In this document: piece by piece, positions 9,984-22,396 of the stretch
Position numbering within the stretch: position 1 is the first letter of the stretch
Layout of the letters: every line of letters begins with the position of its first letter
DNA from: Ligustrum vulgare
Lineage: Eukaryota > Streptophyta > Magnoliopsida > Lamiales > Oleaceae
DNA length: 64,000 nucleotides
Direction of reading: 5' to 3'
Assembly: GCA_963555705.1 (NCBI GenBank)
Contig: OY743177.1
Location: 53,328,096-53,392,095, forward strand
Position numbers and translations under genes: made by a program
The notes under the pieces: generated by a model
What the model was told of the DNA's origin: nothing
The model's database searches: none
What the model saw: only the letters and a program-made list of their open reading frames with translations

Positions 9984-11726
9984 TGATAAGTGTATTTTAT
10001 ACACTTATTTATATGTCAAAATTAGAATATTATATTGTCGTTTTAGAATAAATACTATTTAATTTGTATTCATTTGTTTACATTTCAGAAAATATCTCCC
10101 AAATCATGAGAATGAAGTAATTGATCGAAAAAAATTTGCACAATTAGATGATATTTAGAGCTAAATGGGACAATTGAGAAGTTAATGACGTCAATCGGGA
10201 AAGATACGTGGTGCTAAATGGAAGAAATCAAGAGTTGGGGGATCCAATTGAAGAAATTGAGAGTTGAAATGAGCTAATTGAGAAGACTCTAAAGTATGGG
10301 GACTAAATTTATTCAATTGAAAGTGGAAGACTGAAGTTGCACATAAAAGTCAGCGACCTACTTATACAGATTGCAGAGTTGGAAATTGCACAAAATATTA
10401 TACATACGCGATCGCTGGACTCAAAAGCACGCGATCGTGCCATGATTTAAAAAATCAACCCAAGACTTTATCACAAAACCACGCAATCGCACGGTATCAT
10501 CGCATGCTGTTGTTCAGCTGGGCTTCGAGATGGGCTTTTCTCTCAATTTTCATCTGATTTTCTCTCTTCTTCCACTAGGTTTTTCCACAACCTATATAAA
10601 CAACATATGAGGCACGAATTAGGGACATTTGCCTCATCGAAGGACAAGCCTAAACTTAAATTTTATCGTTCGGTTTTTTGGAGATAACGCATAGCAAAGG
10701 GATGAGACTTGAAGATCAAAGGAAGATTGAACCTTGGTGCATGTTTTCCATTCTTTTATGTTGTTTTCCATTCTTTTATGTTATTTTCAATTAGCGCTTA
10801 TATCTATTTTTTTTTTTTTTAATCATGATGTGTGATTAAACTCCATGTTGGGATAAACGATGTAGCTTAGGTTCATTATTTTAATTCCAAATTCCTTTGT
10901 TTTAATGATTCGTTGCATGTATTGATTTATTATTGTGTTTAATGCATGAGTTAATTGACCACTAATTCATGATATATTAAGTTATTTTCTTAGTCCGAGA
11001 GGTGGGTTAATAACTTATATCAAGATATTAAATTTCAATGTTTTCAGACCTGGCCCGATCATCGACCCAACCAAGAGATTGGGTCAAGAGTCAAAGGGTC
11101 GACTCGAGCATTAAATAATTTTAAAAAAATATATAAAACTTGGGTCATTGACCAGGTTTGACCCGACTGTGTGACCCAGTCCGGTTTTTTGCCCAGGTCA
11201 CGGGTTTTCGGGTTTGAAAACGGTGATAAATCCGGTAATTGCACAAGAGATAGAGATATACTTTTGTTATTATCGCGATCATATATGAATTCTTGTACTC
11301 TAATGCATATAGATAATGAATATTCAGATTATCTGTAGAGATCGATTGACTTATTTAGGTAGAATTGATTTAAACTCGAGAAAGGAATTTCAATATACAC
11401 TAGTGGATTCGACCGAATGCATATTTAGGAAATAAAATGGGAATTGGAGTTAATTTAATTGGTTAGATGAAATCGTGAATATCAACTACTTTACAATCAC
11501 TTTTAAAAACAAAATAATTTCGCAATTCGTTTACTTAGTTAATTTTCGTAGTTTTAGTTTAAAACATCAAAACTCTTTCTATTGTTCAAATAAGGATATG
11601 AACTAACAATATCAATACTTAATAGCAGTCTTCATGGACGATAATCCAGACTTGTTTGTCTACTTTATTATCTGTCACGATCCATACATTTACGGGTATA
11701 TTTTGCATCGCAAAATAAAGTGAATA
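9984..11726 (+). mobile_element. Tat-like (Ty3) solo LTR inside the pararetrovirus, TSD gctgc
   Basis: The insertion is flanked by gctgc at 9979-9983 and 11727-11731. It starts TGATAAGTG with a hairpin (gtgta/tacac stem), contains GCGATCGC palindromes near 10405-10430, a CTATATAAAC promoter box near 10590-10600, and near 11685 the words 'gtcacgatccatac' and 'gcgggtat'-like sequence seen at the ends of Tat-like LTRs. Taking gctgc once reconnects the virus sequence. The right end reads ...agtgaata rather than ending in CA, so the terminal bases are mutated or truncated. There is no coding sequence. Confidence 0.65.
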
Positions 11727-11731
11727 GCTGC

Positions 11732-12390
11732 TATATGAGGCATTTTTTATCTATAGTAGGATCATTAATTCTAATTGTTATTGCTATATGGTGACAAAGT
11801 GTAGATAAAAGTTTAACTTTTTCATTTATAGTTATAGGATAATATTGTTTTAGCATTTCTTGCTACTTTAATTATTAGATTTGTACTTCCATCAAATCCT
11901 GCTAATGAAATTCTTTCGTCATTAACTTTTTATTACTCCACATTTCTGAGAGGAATACATTTTCTTTAAATATACAAGACGATGCTCATATATCAAACAA
12001 GGCATGATATATAATTTCTATTAAGATATCCATTAGAATTTATTTTAGTTAATATATAAATATGTTCTCTTCCTCCTTGTATTCTATTCAAAGTAACATT
12101 GGCATTACTAAATTCTCAGTTTGTATTGTTAATAACATTATATCATTTTTTATATAATATGATTTTACTTGTTTTAAGAAATCTTTTTTTTAATAATAAT
12201 TAGGTATTTACCTTTCCTATATATTCTACATACATATTTATGAATATTTCATTTCTTTTATTTCCTCTTATTGGTAATTCTACATGGTATCCATTGGGTG
12301 AATATTTCCAAAATAATCTTGTATTTGAATTGGATTATTTTTTACTTTGAGTTCTAAATCTCCTATTATATTTTCTTTTATATAGGATAC
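11732..12390 (-). pseudogene. Pararetroviral polyprotein segment upstream of RT
   Basis: Minus-strand reading gives open stretches such as KENIIGDLELKVKNN (about 12345-12390) separated by stops. The segment lies between the LTR fragment at 12391 and the solo LTR at 11726 and is in the right order to be the region before RT. I did not find a clear protease D-T/S-G motif. Confidence 0.5.
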
Positions 12391-13742
12391 TGTTCGGGCT
12401 CCGCAAGTGCACGGGTCACGCAAGTAATAAAGTGGACGTGAGTCCAAGTATCAATCTCACAGAGATTGTATTAAATTGTATTTTAGATTATTTTCTTAAC
12501 CGGAACAAGGAATTTGTTTGGGTTTGAAAATTTAGAATTTGAAAATTAAAATAAAGATTAAACTAAAAATAAGAAAATTTGATTTGTTAAAACTTATAAA
12601 AGCAAACGCATTAGAATTATGAATCCATTTTAACCAAATCATCCATGTATTTAACCAAATCATTTAAAGACAAGTTATGGGGTTTTGAATATCCATGTTC
12701 CTAAAATGTTTTAAGTCTTCTTTCGAGCGATGTACAAAAACCTATCTCTAAATGTCAATTGACTATATTTCTATGACAATTAACCAATTAGAAAAGCATT
12801 AAAGGTCAACGAACACTATATAGGATAATACAAAGCATATGGGTATATTTGTATCCCATATCGGACTTTGTGTCAATTAAATAGCTTCTAATGAAATCCT
12901 ACTCTTTCGAACATAGAAAATCATGAAGACAATCACACAAAAGCTGGCCAAACAATTGCATGATAATAAAAGCACTTATTTAATTGCATCAAACCCATAA
13001 ACTGCATATATTAAATAATTGGTAAAAACATGGAATCAAATAGTTAAAACTTCATCACAATTCTAACACAAGATTTCTAGCCTAAAAACATGATAAAAGA
13101 TAAATTACAACTATGATAATTGGAGTTCATCACCCTTTTCACCATGTTGTAGAAGAATCTTCAATCATGCTCCAGTTTGTTCCTTGAGAGTTCGACAGCC
13201 CTTCGGGATCACCTTTGACAAGTTTTGAACCCCTAATTTCGTGCCCCAAGTCTCTTATTTATAGATGTTCACGAAGTCTAGGTCAAAAATATGAGAATTT
13301 GGCTAAAATCCGCACAAAAAGCCCAGCTGCGGCCCAGTGGGGACTACCGTGCGACCGCATGGTAGGAATTTTTCCGGTCGCAGCCTCGAGAAGCCAACCT
13401 TCAGTCATCATTTTTTCAAGCCGTGCGACCGCACACTTTTTAAACCGTGTGGCCGCACGTTTATACCGGCAGCAACAATTTTCTTCTTTAAATTTCAGTA
13501 ATTTGGTCATCATCCTTTTATTGCACAACATTTAGTATTTTGATTGTATCTTTCTATTCCCTTATCTGATTGAGGTAATTCAAAGTCCGTTAGAAATATA
13601 ACTTCAAGATCTACAATTCATCCTGAAATAGGATTTTTCAAATTCGAATTTTTACTTCCCCGAAATTAGCTTTTAAAGTCCGACTAAAAATCTGCCAGAA
13701 ATCTTTTTTGATTGGAATGAATTTATGGTAATATTCTTACCA
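12391..13742 (-). mobile_element. Tat-like LTR (minus orientation) inside the pararetrovirus
   Basis: Plus-strand ends are TGTTCGGG and ATTCTTACCA. Read on the minus strand it starts TGGTAAGAATATTACCA (a hairpin) and ends GAGCCCGAACA. It has TATAAATAAG near 13255-13263, GTGCGACCGCA-type palindromes at 13345-13465, and near the 3' end the Tat-type words 'gcaagtgcacgggtc' (12403-12417). It is about 1352 bp long. It is joined at its right end to 863 bp of internal sequence (13743-14605). Confidence 0.6.
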
Positions 13743-14605
13743 TATTTCCAGTATGCATGGAATCACCACACGTCTAGACCGTCTCCTTCACCGGGTCCAC
13801 CACACCTAAACTTGTCTTACATTAGGATCAAGAGATTTAAAGTGTTAGAAAATATTGGATAGGTTGATAAAAATTAAAATACAATCTCACAACTTAGTTC
13901 TTCTACTCCATTAACCTCTTCACCTTTCAACAATTCTCAAACTTCACCAACAATCAATCATGACTATTGTGCTCAAGATAATTAGGATCTTGCATGGATA
14001 AACATTTTGTAAATATAGAAACAAGTAGTATATTGGTCATAAATCATGAATCAATAACAATTTTGAACATCAAGTAATCATGGCCGGCAAGGTTATCTAA
14101 CATGTCAATACACAATAAGAAATCACCCCCAAACTTGAAATGCACATTGTCCTCAAAATAAAATCAAAGTAAGAAGAAAGAAGTTACTAGACATCCCAAT
14201 AAGTGGTGGGAGCACTCATAAGTAGCCATGAGCATGTGAAATCTCATTGCAAGCACCAACAATCCACCCCCACCCCACCCCACCCCAACTTGTGTTGAAG
14301 CCATCAATCGATTGAGCACAATTTTCTCCGTTGAGGCATTTCACCGAACACCTTGTGAACATCCTATGAGAACACAAGAAAAGAGTAGATATTAAATGGT
14401 GAATGATCCAAAAATTTAAATTACATTCAACGTCTCAATTCTAACTTATAAATCCAATGTAATTTTCCCATCCACATCAATATTAAATCACACTTAAAGA
14501 TAAAATACAATATGCACCAAGTGATTTAAAAATGAGTTTTAAGCAAATATTTGACTTTGAAAGTTTGATATGAGTGTATGCTAGAATTAAATGAGAATGC
14601 ATTAG
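13743..14605 (-). mobile_element. Tat-like internal 3' fragment, near-identical to 30088-30945
   Basis: Minus-strand reading includes CAAGTTTGGGGGTGAT (14131 region), typical of the 3' non-coding part of Tat/Athila-type elements. By eye it matches 30088-30945 at almost every base; a visible difference is a few-base gap near 13916-13922. At 14605 the sequence passes abruptly into virus sequence, and the flanking virus reading frame joins 12390 without a visible duplication. No complete element is present. Confidence 0.65.
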
Positions 14606-15045
14606 TTTTTCTGGATCATTTCTATTTTCTGTTTCAGGTAATCTTGTAGTGTTATTTCTTTTTAGGTTAATTGATATTCTTTCAAATTCTATTTGATGTT
14701 TATCCATATTTACTAATTGTCTAGTTTGATTAAAATATATTTCTATATCTTATGGTATAATCATTCTTGGGTTTCTTTAGCTGGGTTGTATTCTAGTAAT
14801 TTTTTGAACACAGATTCTATTATGTATGCTTTTCTAGCATTTTAAATTTTAACTTTGTGTTTGCTAGTAAATGCATATATTTTTCTAATAGCTAAACTTA
14901 TAGTTTTACTTCTTGATTCCATATATATTCCTCTTAATTTATAATAAATGTTAAGACTTTATTTTTATTTTGTTCACTCATACTAATACTAAAGTTTGAT
15001 TTTATTGTAAATTTTACTTTTTACTGTATTAAATATCTTGTTATG
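14606..15045 (-). pseudogene. Pararetroviral polyprotein segment
   Basis: Minus-strand reading includes QIEFERISINLKRNN and LPETENRND (14610-14700), then Lys-rich broken stretches. It continues on the other side of the LINE insertion at 15046-15319. I cannot assign a domain. Confidence 0.45.
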
Positions 15046-15319
15046 GTCTCGCATGACAGTTTTGCCCCAAATGCCAGCATTTTTTGTGAAATTCGTGATC
15101 TTCTGATTCGTAGTAGTTGTGGTTCTTGTTACTTTATTCCTCGGACGAGGAACATGGTAGTCCACAAGTTAGCAGAGTTTGCTGTCGTTAATTACTACAT
15201 GTAATCAGTTATAGGTCGATTGTATTCCTCGTTTCATCTCCTCATTTCGGTCTTCTGGGGAATAAAACATGTCCTTTGTTGTTAATGCAATAGTCCATTA
15301 CAAAAAAAAAAAAAAAAAA
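15046..15319 (+). mobile_element. 5'-truncated LINE 3' end, poly(A), 10-bp TSD
   Basis: The fragment sits between two copies of tcttgttatg (15036-15045 and 15320-15329) and ends in 18 A. The first part has an open frame ending YFIPRTRNMVVHKLAEFA then VVNYYM and a stop, which matches the end of the RNase H domain found at the C-terminus of many plant L1-type LINEs. A 3' untranslated part of about 120 bp follows. This is a textbook target-primed insertion, short because of 5' truncation. Confidence 0.85.
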
Positions 15320-15329
15320 TCTTGTTATG

Positions 15330-17488
15330 ATTCCTGTTAAGACATCTTGTACTGAACTTACAATTCTATCTCCCATTATGTAGAATTTTATAGGTGAATC
15401 AACTCATTATCTAAAATTGGCTTTACCTATAATTTGTACAGTTCCTATATATATTATTTATTTTTCTTTTTAATTCAGGATTTGACTGATTTATTTCTTG
15501 TCTTATAATTTCTTTATCTATTATATGTATTAATGTATTTTCTATTGTGTCTCTTATATATAGGGAGACTGTGATTTCTTGCTACATATGCTAGAATGAT
15601 AAATTAATATTTCTTTTGGTTCTACATCTAATTTTGATTTTAAAATCTGTTCATACATTTTTTTGATTAAATATTAATCTTTCATTCAGTTGTTCTTTAT
15701 TTTATTCTAGTTGGTATTCATATTCTTTAGATGTATCTTCTTCACTTATTTGTCTTATCATATTTATGTATAGATTTTCTTATTTCACTGGATTCACTAG
15801 AATCATTTTCTTCACTTTCTGAAAATTCTAATTCCATAATGGAATTTATTACTTCATGTTCTTCTAATTTATAAATTTCTTTATCTTCACGAATTTCTTC
15901 TCATACTTCTTCTTGTTCTATACGTAATAAGTTGTAATTTTTTTTTTTATTAAGGAAATATACATCTTTTTTTTTTATCTTTCTTGGGACGTACATTTTG
16001 TAGGATTCTTAGGATATGTTTTTGTTTTGTTTTGTTTTGTTTTTGTCTTATGTATCTTTTGTATGGTATTCTACATTTTTTAAATATTTTTTTATATGAT
16101 TTTTTTTAATTATTAAATTTCTTGAATTTATCTCTAAATTTATCTTTTTATAATATTTCTTTTTCTTATATTTTCTTTGTAATTGGCACCCATTGGGTTG
16201 GTTTATATTGTAATTTATCACAATACAATGATTTTTTACTTTGTAAAATTTTAACATATTACTTACTTGCATACATTTTTATTTTTGTTTTATTTCTATA
16301 AATTATATTCTTGCTCCTAAATTATTATTACTTGATGGTATATTTAATTTTTCCAATTCTCTAAATAATTCTAGATTTCATGGGCTTGTAGTTTAAGAAA
16401 TATTTGGTTCATAAATTCCATATCATTCCCTTCTTGACTATATTTTGCCTTTTCATAATATTCTCTAAATTTACATGCAAATTTTTTAAAGTAACTCATG
16501 TCACATATTGATAAATTTTTTAATAAATATATATTTCTTTGTTTTGAGCTAATTTTTATACCCCCGCCTATTACTAGTGTATTTTCTCTTCTTAATGCAT
16601 CTTCATATCTACTTAATATTGTTCCTATTTCATCTTGATCATTTCCATTAATTTATGCTATATAAGTTTCTATTAAATTTCCCCATCATTGCAGTGGTTC
16701 CAATAAATGTAACATTAGTTGGAATTATTTTTTTGTTAATTCTCTAGTATAGGCCATCATAGGCATAGATTTCGTCTAAAACTCCAATTCATGGTCTACA
16801 TCTTGTACACATCTTAAGTCTAACCATCTTCCTTCTGAACTAATTTGTATTTCCATACTCCTCAATGGTGTATATTCTATAGGATAATTATTATTTTGTT
16901 TTGTGTAATATTTTTCTTGTGGTATAAAATTATGAGTTCTAAAACCTTGGTTTTGTCTCTGATTCATATAAATATATGGTCAATTTCTGGATTAGTTTCA
17001 GGGTGTGGTATTAAAGCTTGTTTTTGTTGGTTTATATTAATTTTTTCTATTCGAAGGTTTTTAATTTTTTTTATAAAATCTTCTTCAGTTATATAATCTT
17101 CTTCACCTTCCTCATTAGGATTTTTCATATATTTTTCTATTTGTTCAGTAATCATATTTATTTCTAATCTATTAATAGCTTTAAATTCTTTGACGGTTAT
17201 TATTCTTTTAAGTTTTCTTTTTATTTCATTTCTTCATAAATTTTTGTTATATTTTAATTTATAATTTCAGTATTTTCTTGTATATTATCTTATCTTTTAT
17301 GTAAATCATTTTTACCTATATCTTCCTCCTTAATTGTCATAATCATGTTTATTTATTCCATTACTGTAGTTTTTTGTTCTATAATTTCTATTGAGTTTTC
17401 AAATATTCCTACCATATTTCATATTTTATTTATTTTATTGGTTATTTGTTTAATTTGGTTTTCTAAGGTTATTAATTTTTTTGATAAA
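15330..17488 (-). pseudogene. Pararetroviral coat-protein-like region
   Basis: Going down the minus strand from 17155 there are an acidic/Lys-rich stretch (EEGEEDYITEEDFIKK), then QNQGFRTHNFIPQEKYY and EGRWLDLRCVQDVD (16776-16967), then a very basic tract (16048-16272, with KYKKKKYYKK), and an acidic Ser/Glu tract (ELEFSESEENDSSESSE, near 15800-15850). A basic tract near a Cys/His patch followed by an acidic tail fits a caulimovirid coat protein. I could not see an intact CCHC zinc knuckle. Many frames are broken. Confidence 0.5.
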
Positions 17489-18829
17489 CTAGTATATAAC
17501 GCATGCCATGCACGTGATATTGTAACGATATTATGATATTTTTATTCAATTATATGTTTTTAAAATTGAATAAAAATTGTCCAAATTTTTCTACATGTTT
17601 TACCTAAAAAATATTCAAAGTGTTGATTTAAACAATCTCAATATCGAACTCAACTTACCCTAAACATTATCAAATTTCTAAGTACGCAATACTCTTGTCA
17701 ATAATGTCATCATCTTTTTTTAATTACTGATTACTAACTTCTTTAAAATTTGTATCTCCTGAAATGTATTTTTAAGCTACCTTATTCGAAGAAACTGGAG
17801 TTCGGAGGATTTCTTCTTCTATGTTTGCATATAGGTCAAAATCAATCCATTGCTGTAGTGAAAAAAGAATGATAAACATCATTTGACAATTTATCCAGAT
17901 TTTAGAATCAAGATAAAAAAAAAAAAAAACCAATAGTAATTTGACGTAAAAAAAGGCTTATCATGCATGTGAAGTTAGAACTTGAACAATATTTAATCAT
18001 AAATGTCTGAGAAAAATCGAGATTTATCTAATATAAACTCCCTAATAAGGTATGACTATTCAAGACACAGAAGATATCATATTTAATTAGGGTAATATTT
18101 GATCAGGAAAATTGTTATGAAATCGGTGCCTTCAAATTTCTGACTTAACAAATTGATTCATAGTATTGTAAATCCCAAAAGTAGCAAACACATTTCTTTA
18201 AATTGATAGAGCCACCACAAGGAATCATCTCAAATTTTGCTACAACCTAATGAGACGTGTTCATCGATTTGATGAAACAAAAACAATAACAACATGCACT
18301 CGTGATTTCTTTTCATCGTTTGACATAGTAAGCACATGACAGTAAACGCTTACCTCGTGATATTTTTATAAACTGTAAAAATTAAAACTTCACTTTAAAA
18401 TTTGAATACAAGATAAAAATATATACATATAACCCAACTTAAAACATAAACAAATGATCTTCTCAAGAAATTTGCACTTCGAAATATCAATATAAAAATT
18501 TAATACTATAAGAATTTAAATTGATTGGAAAACAAAATTTAATTAATTTTTTATACAACTAATATTTTATAAAAATAAATTTACACACATCATACTTAAG
18601 TAATTGATTTTCTGAACAAAGAAGTGAATCTTTATAACACTCTATTTTTATGGGTATGGTGAGAATATATTCAGCGTTAAATTAATATTTAACAAAAAAA
18701 CTTAAAATTGGAATATGACTAATAGAGAATAAAATGTTTAATATAGAAGGTGAAAATGATTTTCTATTTTTATTTATTTATTTATTTATTTATTTTTTTT
18801 GAGTAAAAAAAATGATTCAAGGAATACAC

Positions 18830-19095
18830 TTTTTTTTTTCTCATATTAGTTGAAGGATGTTTATGAATATTAAATTATTTGAGATTTATTAGTTTTATTT
18901 AAAATATTTTTAGTGGGAAAGTGAAGAGTTTAGATTGTGAATATATGAAAAATATTTTTTATCGACAATACGATTATAAAATAAAATAAAATGCTAAAAA
19001 AATTGTACATTAATTAAAGTTAGCAGTAAATATGATATTATTAAAAGGTTTGAGAGTAAAATAATGAAAAAAAAGTTTCTCCCAAACTAGAGTTA
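18830..19095 (-). repeat. Second Helitron-type 5' end, direct repeat of 21190-21456
   Basis: The two stretches share a series of blocks in the same order: tttttctcatatta, aaaatattttagtg-type sequence, gggtttagattgt, tgtacattaattaaa, and aaaaaagttt near the end. Divergence is moderate. The arrangement suggests two Helitrons ending or starting inside each other, or an internal duplication. Confidence 0.55.
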
Positions 19096-19410
19096 CCAGA
19101 AAAGTTAAAAAGGATGCATAATGTTTTTAATATCTCGACCCTGAGAAAGTATATACCAGATCCATCTCATATCTTGAGTGACATTCCAAATGACGTACAA
19201 TTTGATCTGACTCTTGAAAAAAAAGCCAGTTCGAATTATAATGAGAGAGGTCAAAAAGCTTTGAAACAAGACTGTAGCGTTAGTACGAGTTTTATGGAAA
19301 ATCGTAGTAATTGAAGAAGAAACTTGGGAAAGAGAAGAAGAATGAAATAGAAATATCATGAACTCTTCTCAGGTAATTTAGAGAACGAAATTCTTTTAAT
19401 AATGGAAGAT

Positions 19411-20818
19411 TGTAACGATCAACTATTTTCCCAATTTTAAGAAAATAAAATAAATCTAAAATTTTTCTTGTTCATGTATCGATACATTATTGTAATGTAT
19501 CGATACATGCAAAAACCCAAGTAAGGGTTTCCACATGTCTAAACTGTGATTGCTGGAGTATATCAAACGTTGCCACTTGTCAAGCATGAACAGGACGAGA
19601 CCATGCAGACTAACAACAGTTGCTTGTAGCTGAGGTGATTCCTTAGGTAATTATGATCTAGGAATTATTTTTTTAAACCAAAAAGGCAATCAGATTTGCA
19701 CTATAAATAGGGGAAATTGTGAATCTAGAATACAAGGTAAATAACTGAAACAACCTAGTTCAAAACGTGAGAAAGAGTGAAAGTTTTGGTTAAGTTTATA
19801 AAATTTCTAAATTTCCAAAGATAGTCTTTGATCTTGAGTTATAGGTTTGTAAAATTATGTTAGATTCATGTTCGAAATGCTAGGAAAGTCTTGCAATGAT
19901 TCTGACTCAACAAATCAAGAAAGAATGAGAGAATTCTGTCGAAATCAGATATCAATTACAGAAATAGTTCATCAAGTATCGATACTATGTGTCAATACAT
20001 GAAGAACATGGGTTGCACATGTATCGATACTTCCATCAGCTTTCAGAATAATAGAAGTTTGATTTTTTATTTCTTTCTCTGTTTTCAGGTTATAAACAAG
20101 GTAAGTAACACTGCAATATTTAAAAAGTACTCGATATTGTGACTTGTTCTTATATTGTGAAAGTATTTTTTTGCATTATTACATTTATATGTTATCCCGC
20201 TTGATATTACGCTTTACATTACTTAACTTATTATACTTGAATTAACGAGAAGTTCTTTCCTACTCGAAAATACATAATATTTATATCAGAATTTCAAATC
20301 CTGCTTGAATTCTTACACGCAAGGGATAACATATGTATTGTAATACGGGCCCTCTTGTAATTTATATTTTAAAAAGAAATGTTACTTGCTGAATACTTTT
20401 GTATTCATTGTTTTCATGTTTTAAAAAATTGCAGATGCTTGACCATGCTACTTTCAAGGCTATCTCTCGTGGGTGGAAACTGTCAGAAGATTGGTTGACT
20501 TCTATGTATATTAAGGAGACTGAAATATGGAGCTACCCTCCATAGTTCCCTACCTTATCCTGATATGAATAAACAAAGATGAAGAAAAAGTACTACGATG
20601 TAAACACTTTTGAGTTATATACGGATGTTTTTAACTTTACGAATATGTACTTAGTTTTGAACTATGGGATTTTATTTTGGATGGCTGTAAAAATCTCGTA
20701 TGTGGCTTTAGAATAAAATAGATATATAAAGTACGCATGTTTTATAAAAGTTAATGTTTTCATCTGGTGTGTAGTTTTATTTAACGAACTAACTTTCAGA
20801 TTCTAACAGTAACTAATT
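19411..20818 (+). mobile_element. Chromovirus-type solo LTR (Tekay-like)
   Basis: It starts TGTAACGATC and ends near TTCTAACA. It contains the palindromic word 'tgtatcgataca' repeatedly (19470-19505, near 19980 and 20020), and ctataaatagggg near 19700. The TGTAACGA start and the cgatac words are what I associate with Tekay-type LTRs. I found no convincing target duplication, so the right boundary is uncertain. No internal domain is attached. Confidence 0.5.
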
Positions 20819-21456
20819 AACTTGCAGAGAAATTTATTCAACATTATGCTCTTCAATTCAGACTTGGTGAATGATTTTATTTAATTCATTATAATACATA
20901 TGTGATTTTTATTAGTTTCAAGTCATCTAAATTACTTACCATATTTATATTTCTTCTTATTTCAATCTTAGATATATTGAGAGAAGATTAAATCAAAGAA
21001 TATATTGTGTGACTCAACAAGTATCCATACATGTATCGATACTCGTAGCAAGATAAAACTATATTTTTATATTAAAAGCAACATACTGATATTAAAAATG
21101 AAACAAGAATTTATACTGAAATTATGTGTACCGCAAGTGTTTTTATGTGTGCCACAATATACATGTAAAAAAATTAATTCTAGAAGTACATAATTTTTCT
21201 TTTCTCATATTAATTGAACAACGTATTAGAAATTCTAAATTATATGAGAATTATTGGTTTTATTTAAAAGATTTTAGTGAGAAAATGAAGGGTTTAGATT
21301 GTAAATTTATTGACAATATGAAAATAAAAAGAAATAAAATATAAAAAATGTACATTAATTAAAATTAAGGGTGAATATGAAATTATTAAAAATATGCGTG
21401 GGTAAAATAGTCCAAAAAAGTTTTTCTCTTTAAGGGAATTTTGAAAGTAGTATAGA

Positions 21457-22380
21457 TTATTTATACTTTTTTTTTACTTCTAATATTTGTGTTAGTATAT
21501 TTTTATTTATATCTTTATAGTCGTTAGTTATTTTAATCATTTCTCTTATTTCTAATGGTAAATATTTAATAATTTATTGAACTTATTCTAGGTTTTTAGC
21601 TTGTTTTAGACTTTTTTATGTTGTTTTATCTAAATTTATTCCTAATTTATTAGTAACAATAAATTTGTCTAATTTAATTGTTTATGTTCTCCAAATCCTC
21701 CTTCTTCGAATAGGATAAATTATATAAATTTTCCATATATTTCTGTTATTAAAGGCCAATGAATATTATTTGGTAAATCTTTAAATTTGTAATTATAAAC
21801 TCTATGTTTTATTTGTTGTAATTTCTCAGACATTTTTAAATATTCCAAATCGGATTCTAGCTCTGATATCATTCCATACCAGAGTGAGCAGTAGACACTC
21901 TATCCATTCAGGTCACGATTCGGCTCTGACTAAATGCAGTATAGAAGTACCTATCAAGCTTATTGATCACCCACCCACCATACGGGATAATGATCACCAA
22001 CAAGAGCACAGAGTCGGTAATTATTGTCTTTCCATATTGAGTTCTCCTCGATGCAATGCCTCACTTTGGAGAGGTCTATAAACCATGATACCAACTTGGG
22101 GGGATCGTAATAATCAAATTTATGGAATTATAACTATCTATAATATCTTCGGACTGTTTGATCTATGATATTTATAAACCTAATATCTGCTTGTCTTCTA
22201 GAGTATTTGTTATATCTAATCTTTTAAGTTATTCATATAATCCTAGTGCTCTGGTGCTTAAACCTCTTTCGGATCTAATTAATTCTTCATATTCATTATG
22301 TAAACTTCTAATTAAATCTCTTCTTTTTCATCAAGTATGTGCGGGTTATAAACATGCATAATTTTTATAATTTTAATTTG
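21457..22380 (-). pseudogene. 5' part of the pararetrovirus: leader and start of the first ORF
   Basis: An ATG at 21833 opens a reading frame starting MSEKLQQIKHRVYNY on the minus strand, which runs with breaks toward the Helitron at 21456. Upstream, at 21860-21871, is a tRNA-Met type primer site. Sequence between 21880 and 22380 can be read as short peptide stretches (such as RDLIRSLHNEYEELIRSERG) but has stops, and could be leader or the end of another virus copy. Confidence 0.5.
21860..21871 (-). other. Primer-binding site for initiator tRNA-Met in the pararetrovirus
   Basis: Minus strand reads TGATATCAGAGC; 11 of 12 positions match the usual TGGTATCAGAGC. It lies about 26 bp upstream of the first ATG, as in Caulimoviridae. 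A second, poorer match (TTGGTATCATGG) lies at about 22084-22095. Confidence 0.6.
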
Positions 22381-22396
22381 TGTACTAGATTGTAAG

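Larger units (their letters stand above)
17489..21456 (-). mobile_element. Non-autonomous Helitron with nested insertions
   Basis: On the minus strand it starts TCTATACTACTTTC at 21456 and ends with a hairpin region GTGCATGGCATGCGTT, then ATATACTAG at 17489. The 5' flanking base is A and the 3' flanking base is T, the AT target expected of Helitrons, with no duplication. Pararetroviral sequence lies on both sides. I see no Rep/helicase coding. Inside are a second Helitron-like 5' end (18830-19095) and a chromovirus-type LTR (19411-20818). Confidence 0.7.
6180..22380 (-). mobile_element. Endogenous pararetrovirus (Caulimoviridae-like), inactivated and fragmented
   Basis: The pieces read in one direction on the minus strand: a primer-binding site and first ORF (21.9-21.5 kb), a long basic and acidic coat-protein-like region (17.5-14.6 kb), reverse transcriptase and RNase H (9.98-8.56 kb), a C-terminal coiled-coil part (8.55-7.83 kb), and a promoter region of the 35S type (7.9-7.3 kb). 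There are many stops and frameshifts. There are no LTRs and no integrase, as expected of a pararetrovirus integrated passively. It is interrupted by at least four unrelated insertions. Genus cannot be fixed by eye. Plant genomes commonly carry such copies. This one cannot encode a complete polyprotein. Confidence 0.75.

Noticed and set aside
19114..19359. Overlapping ORFs on both strands inside the Helitron
   Set aside because: Short, no domain, mirror frames of each other.
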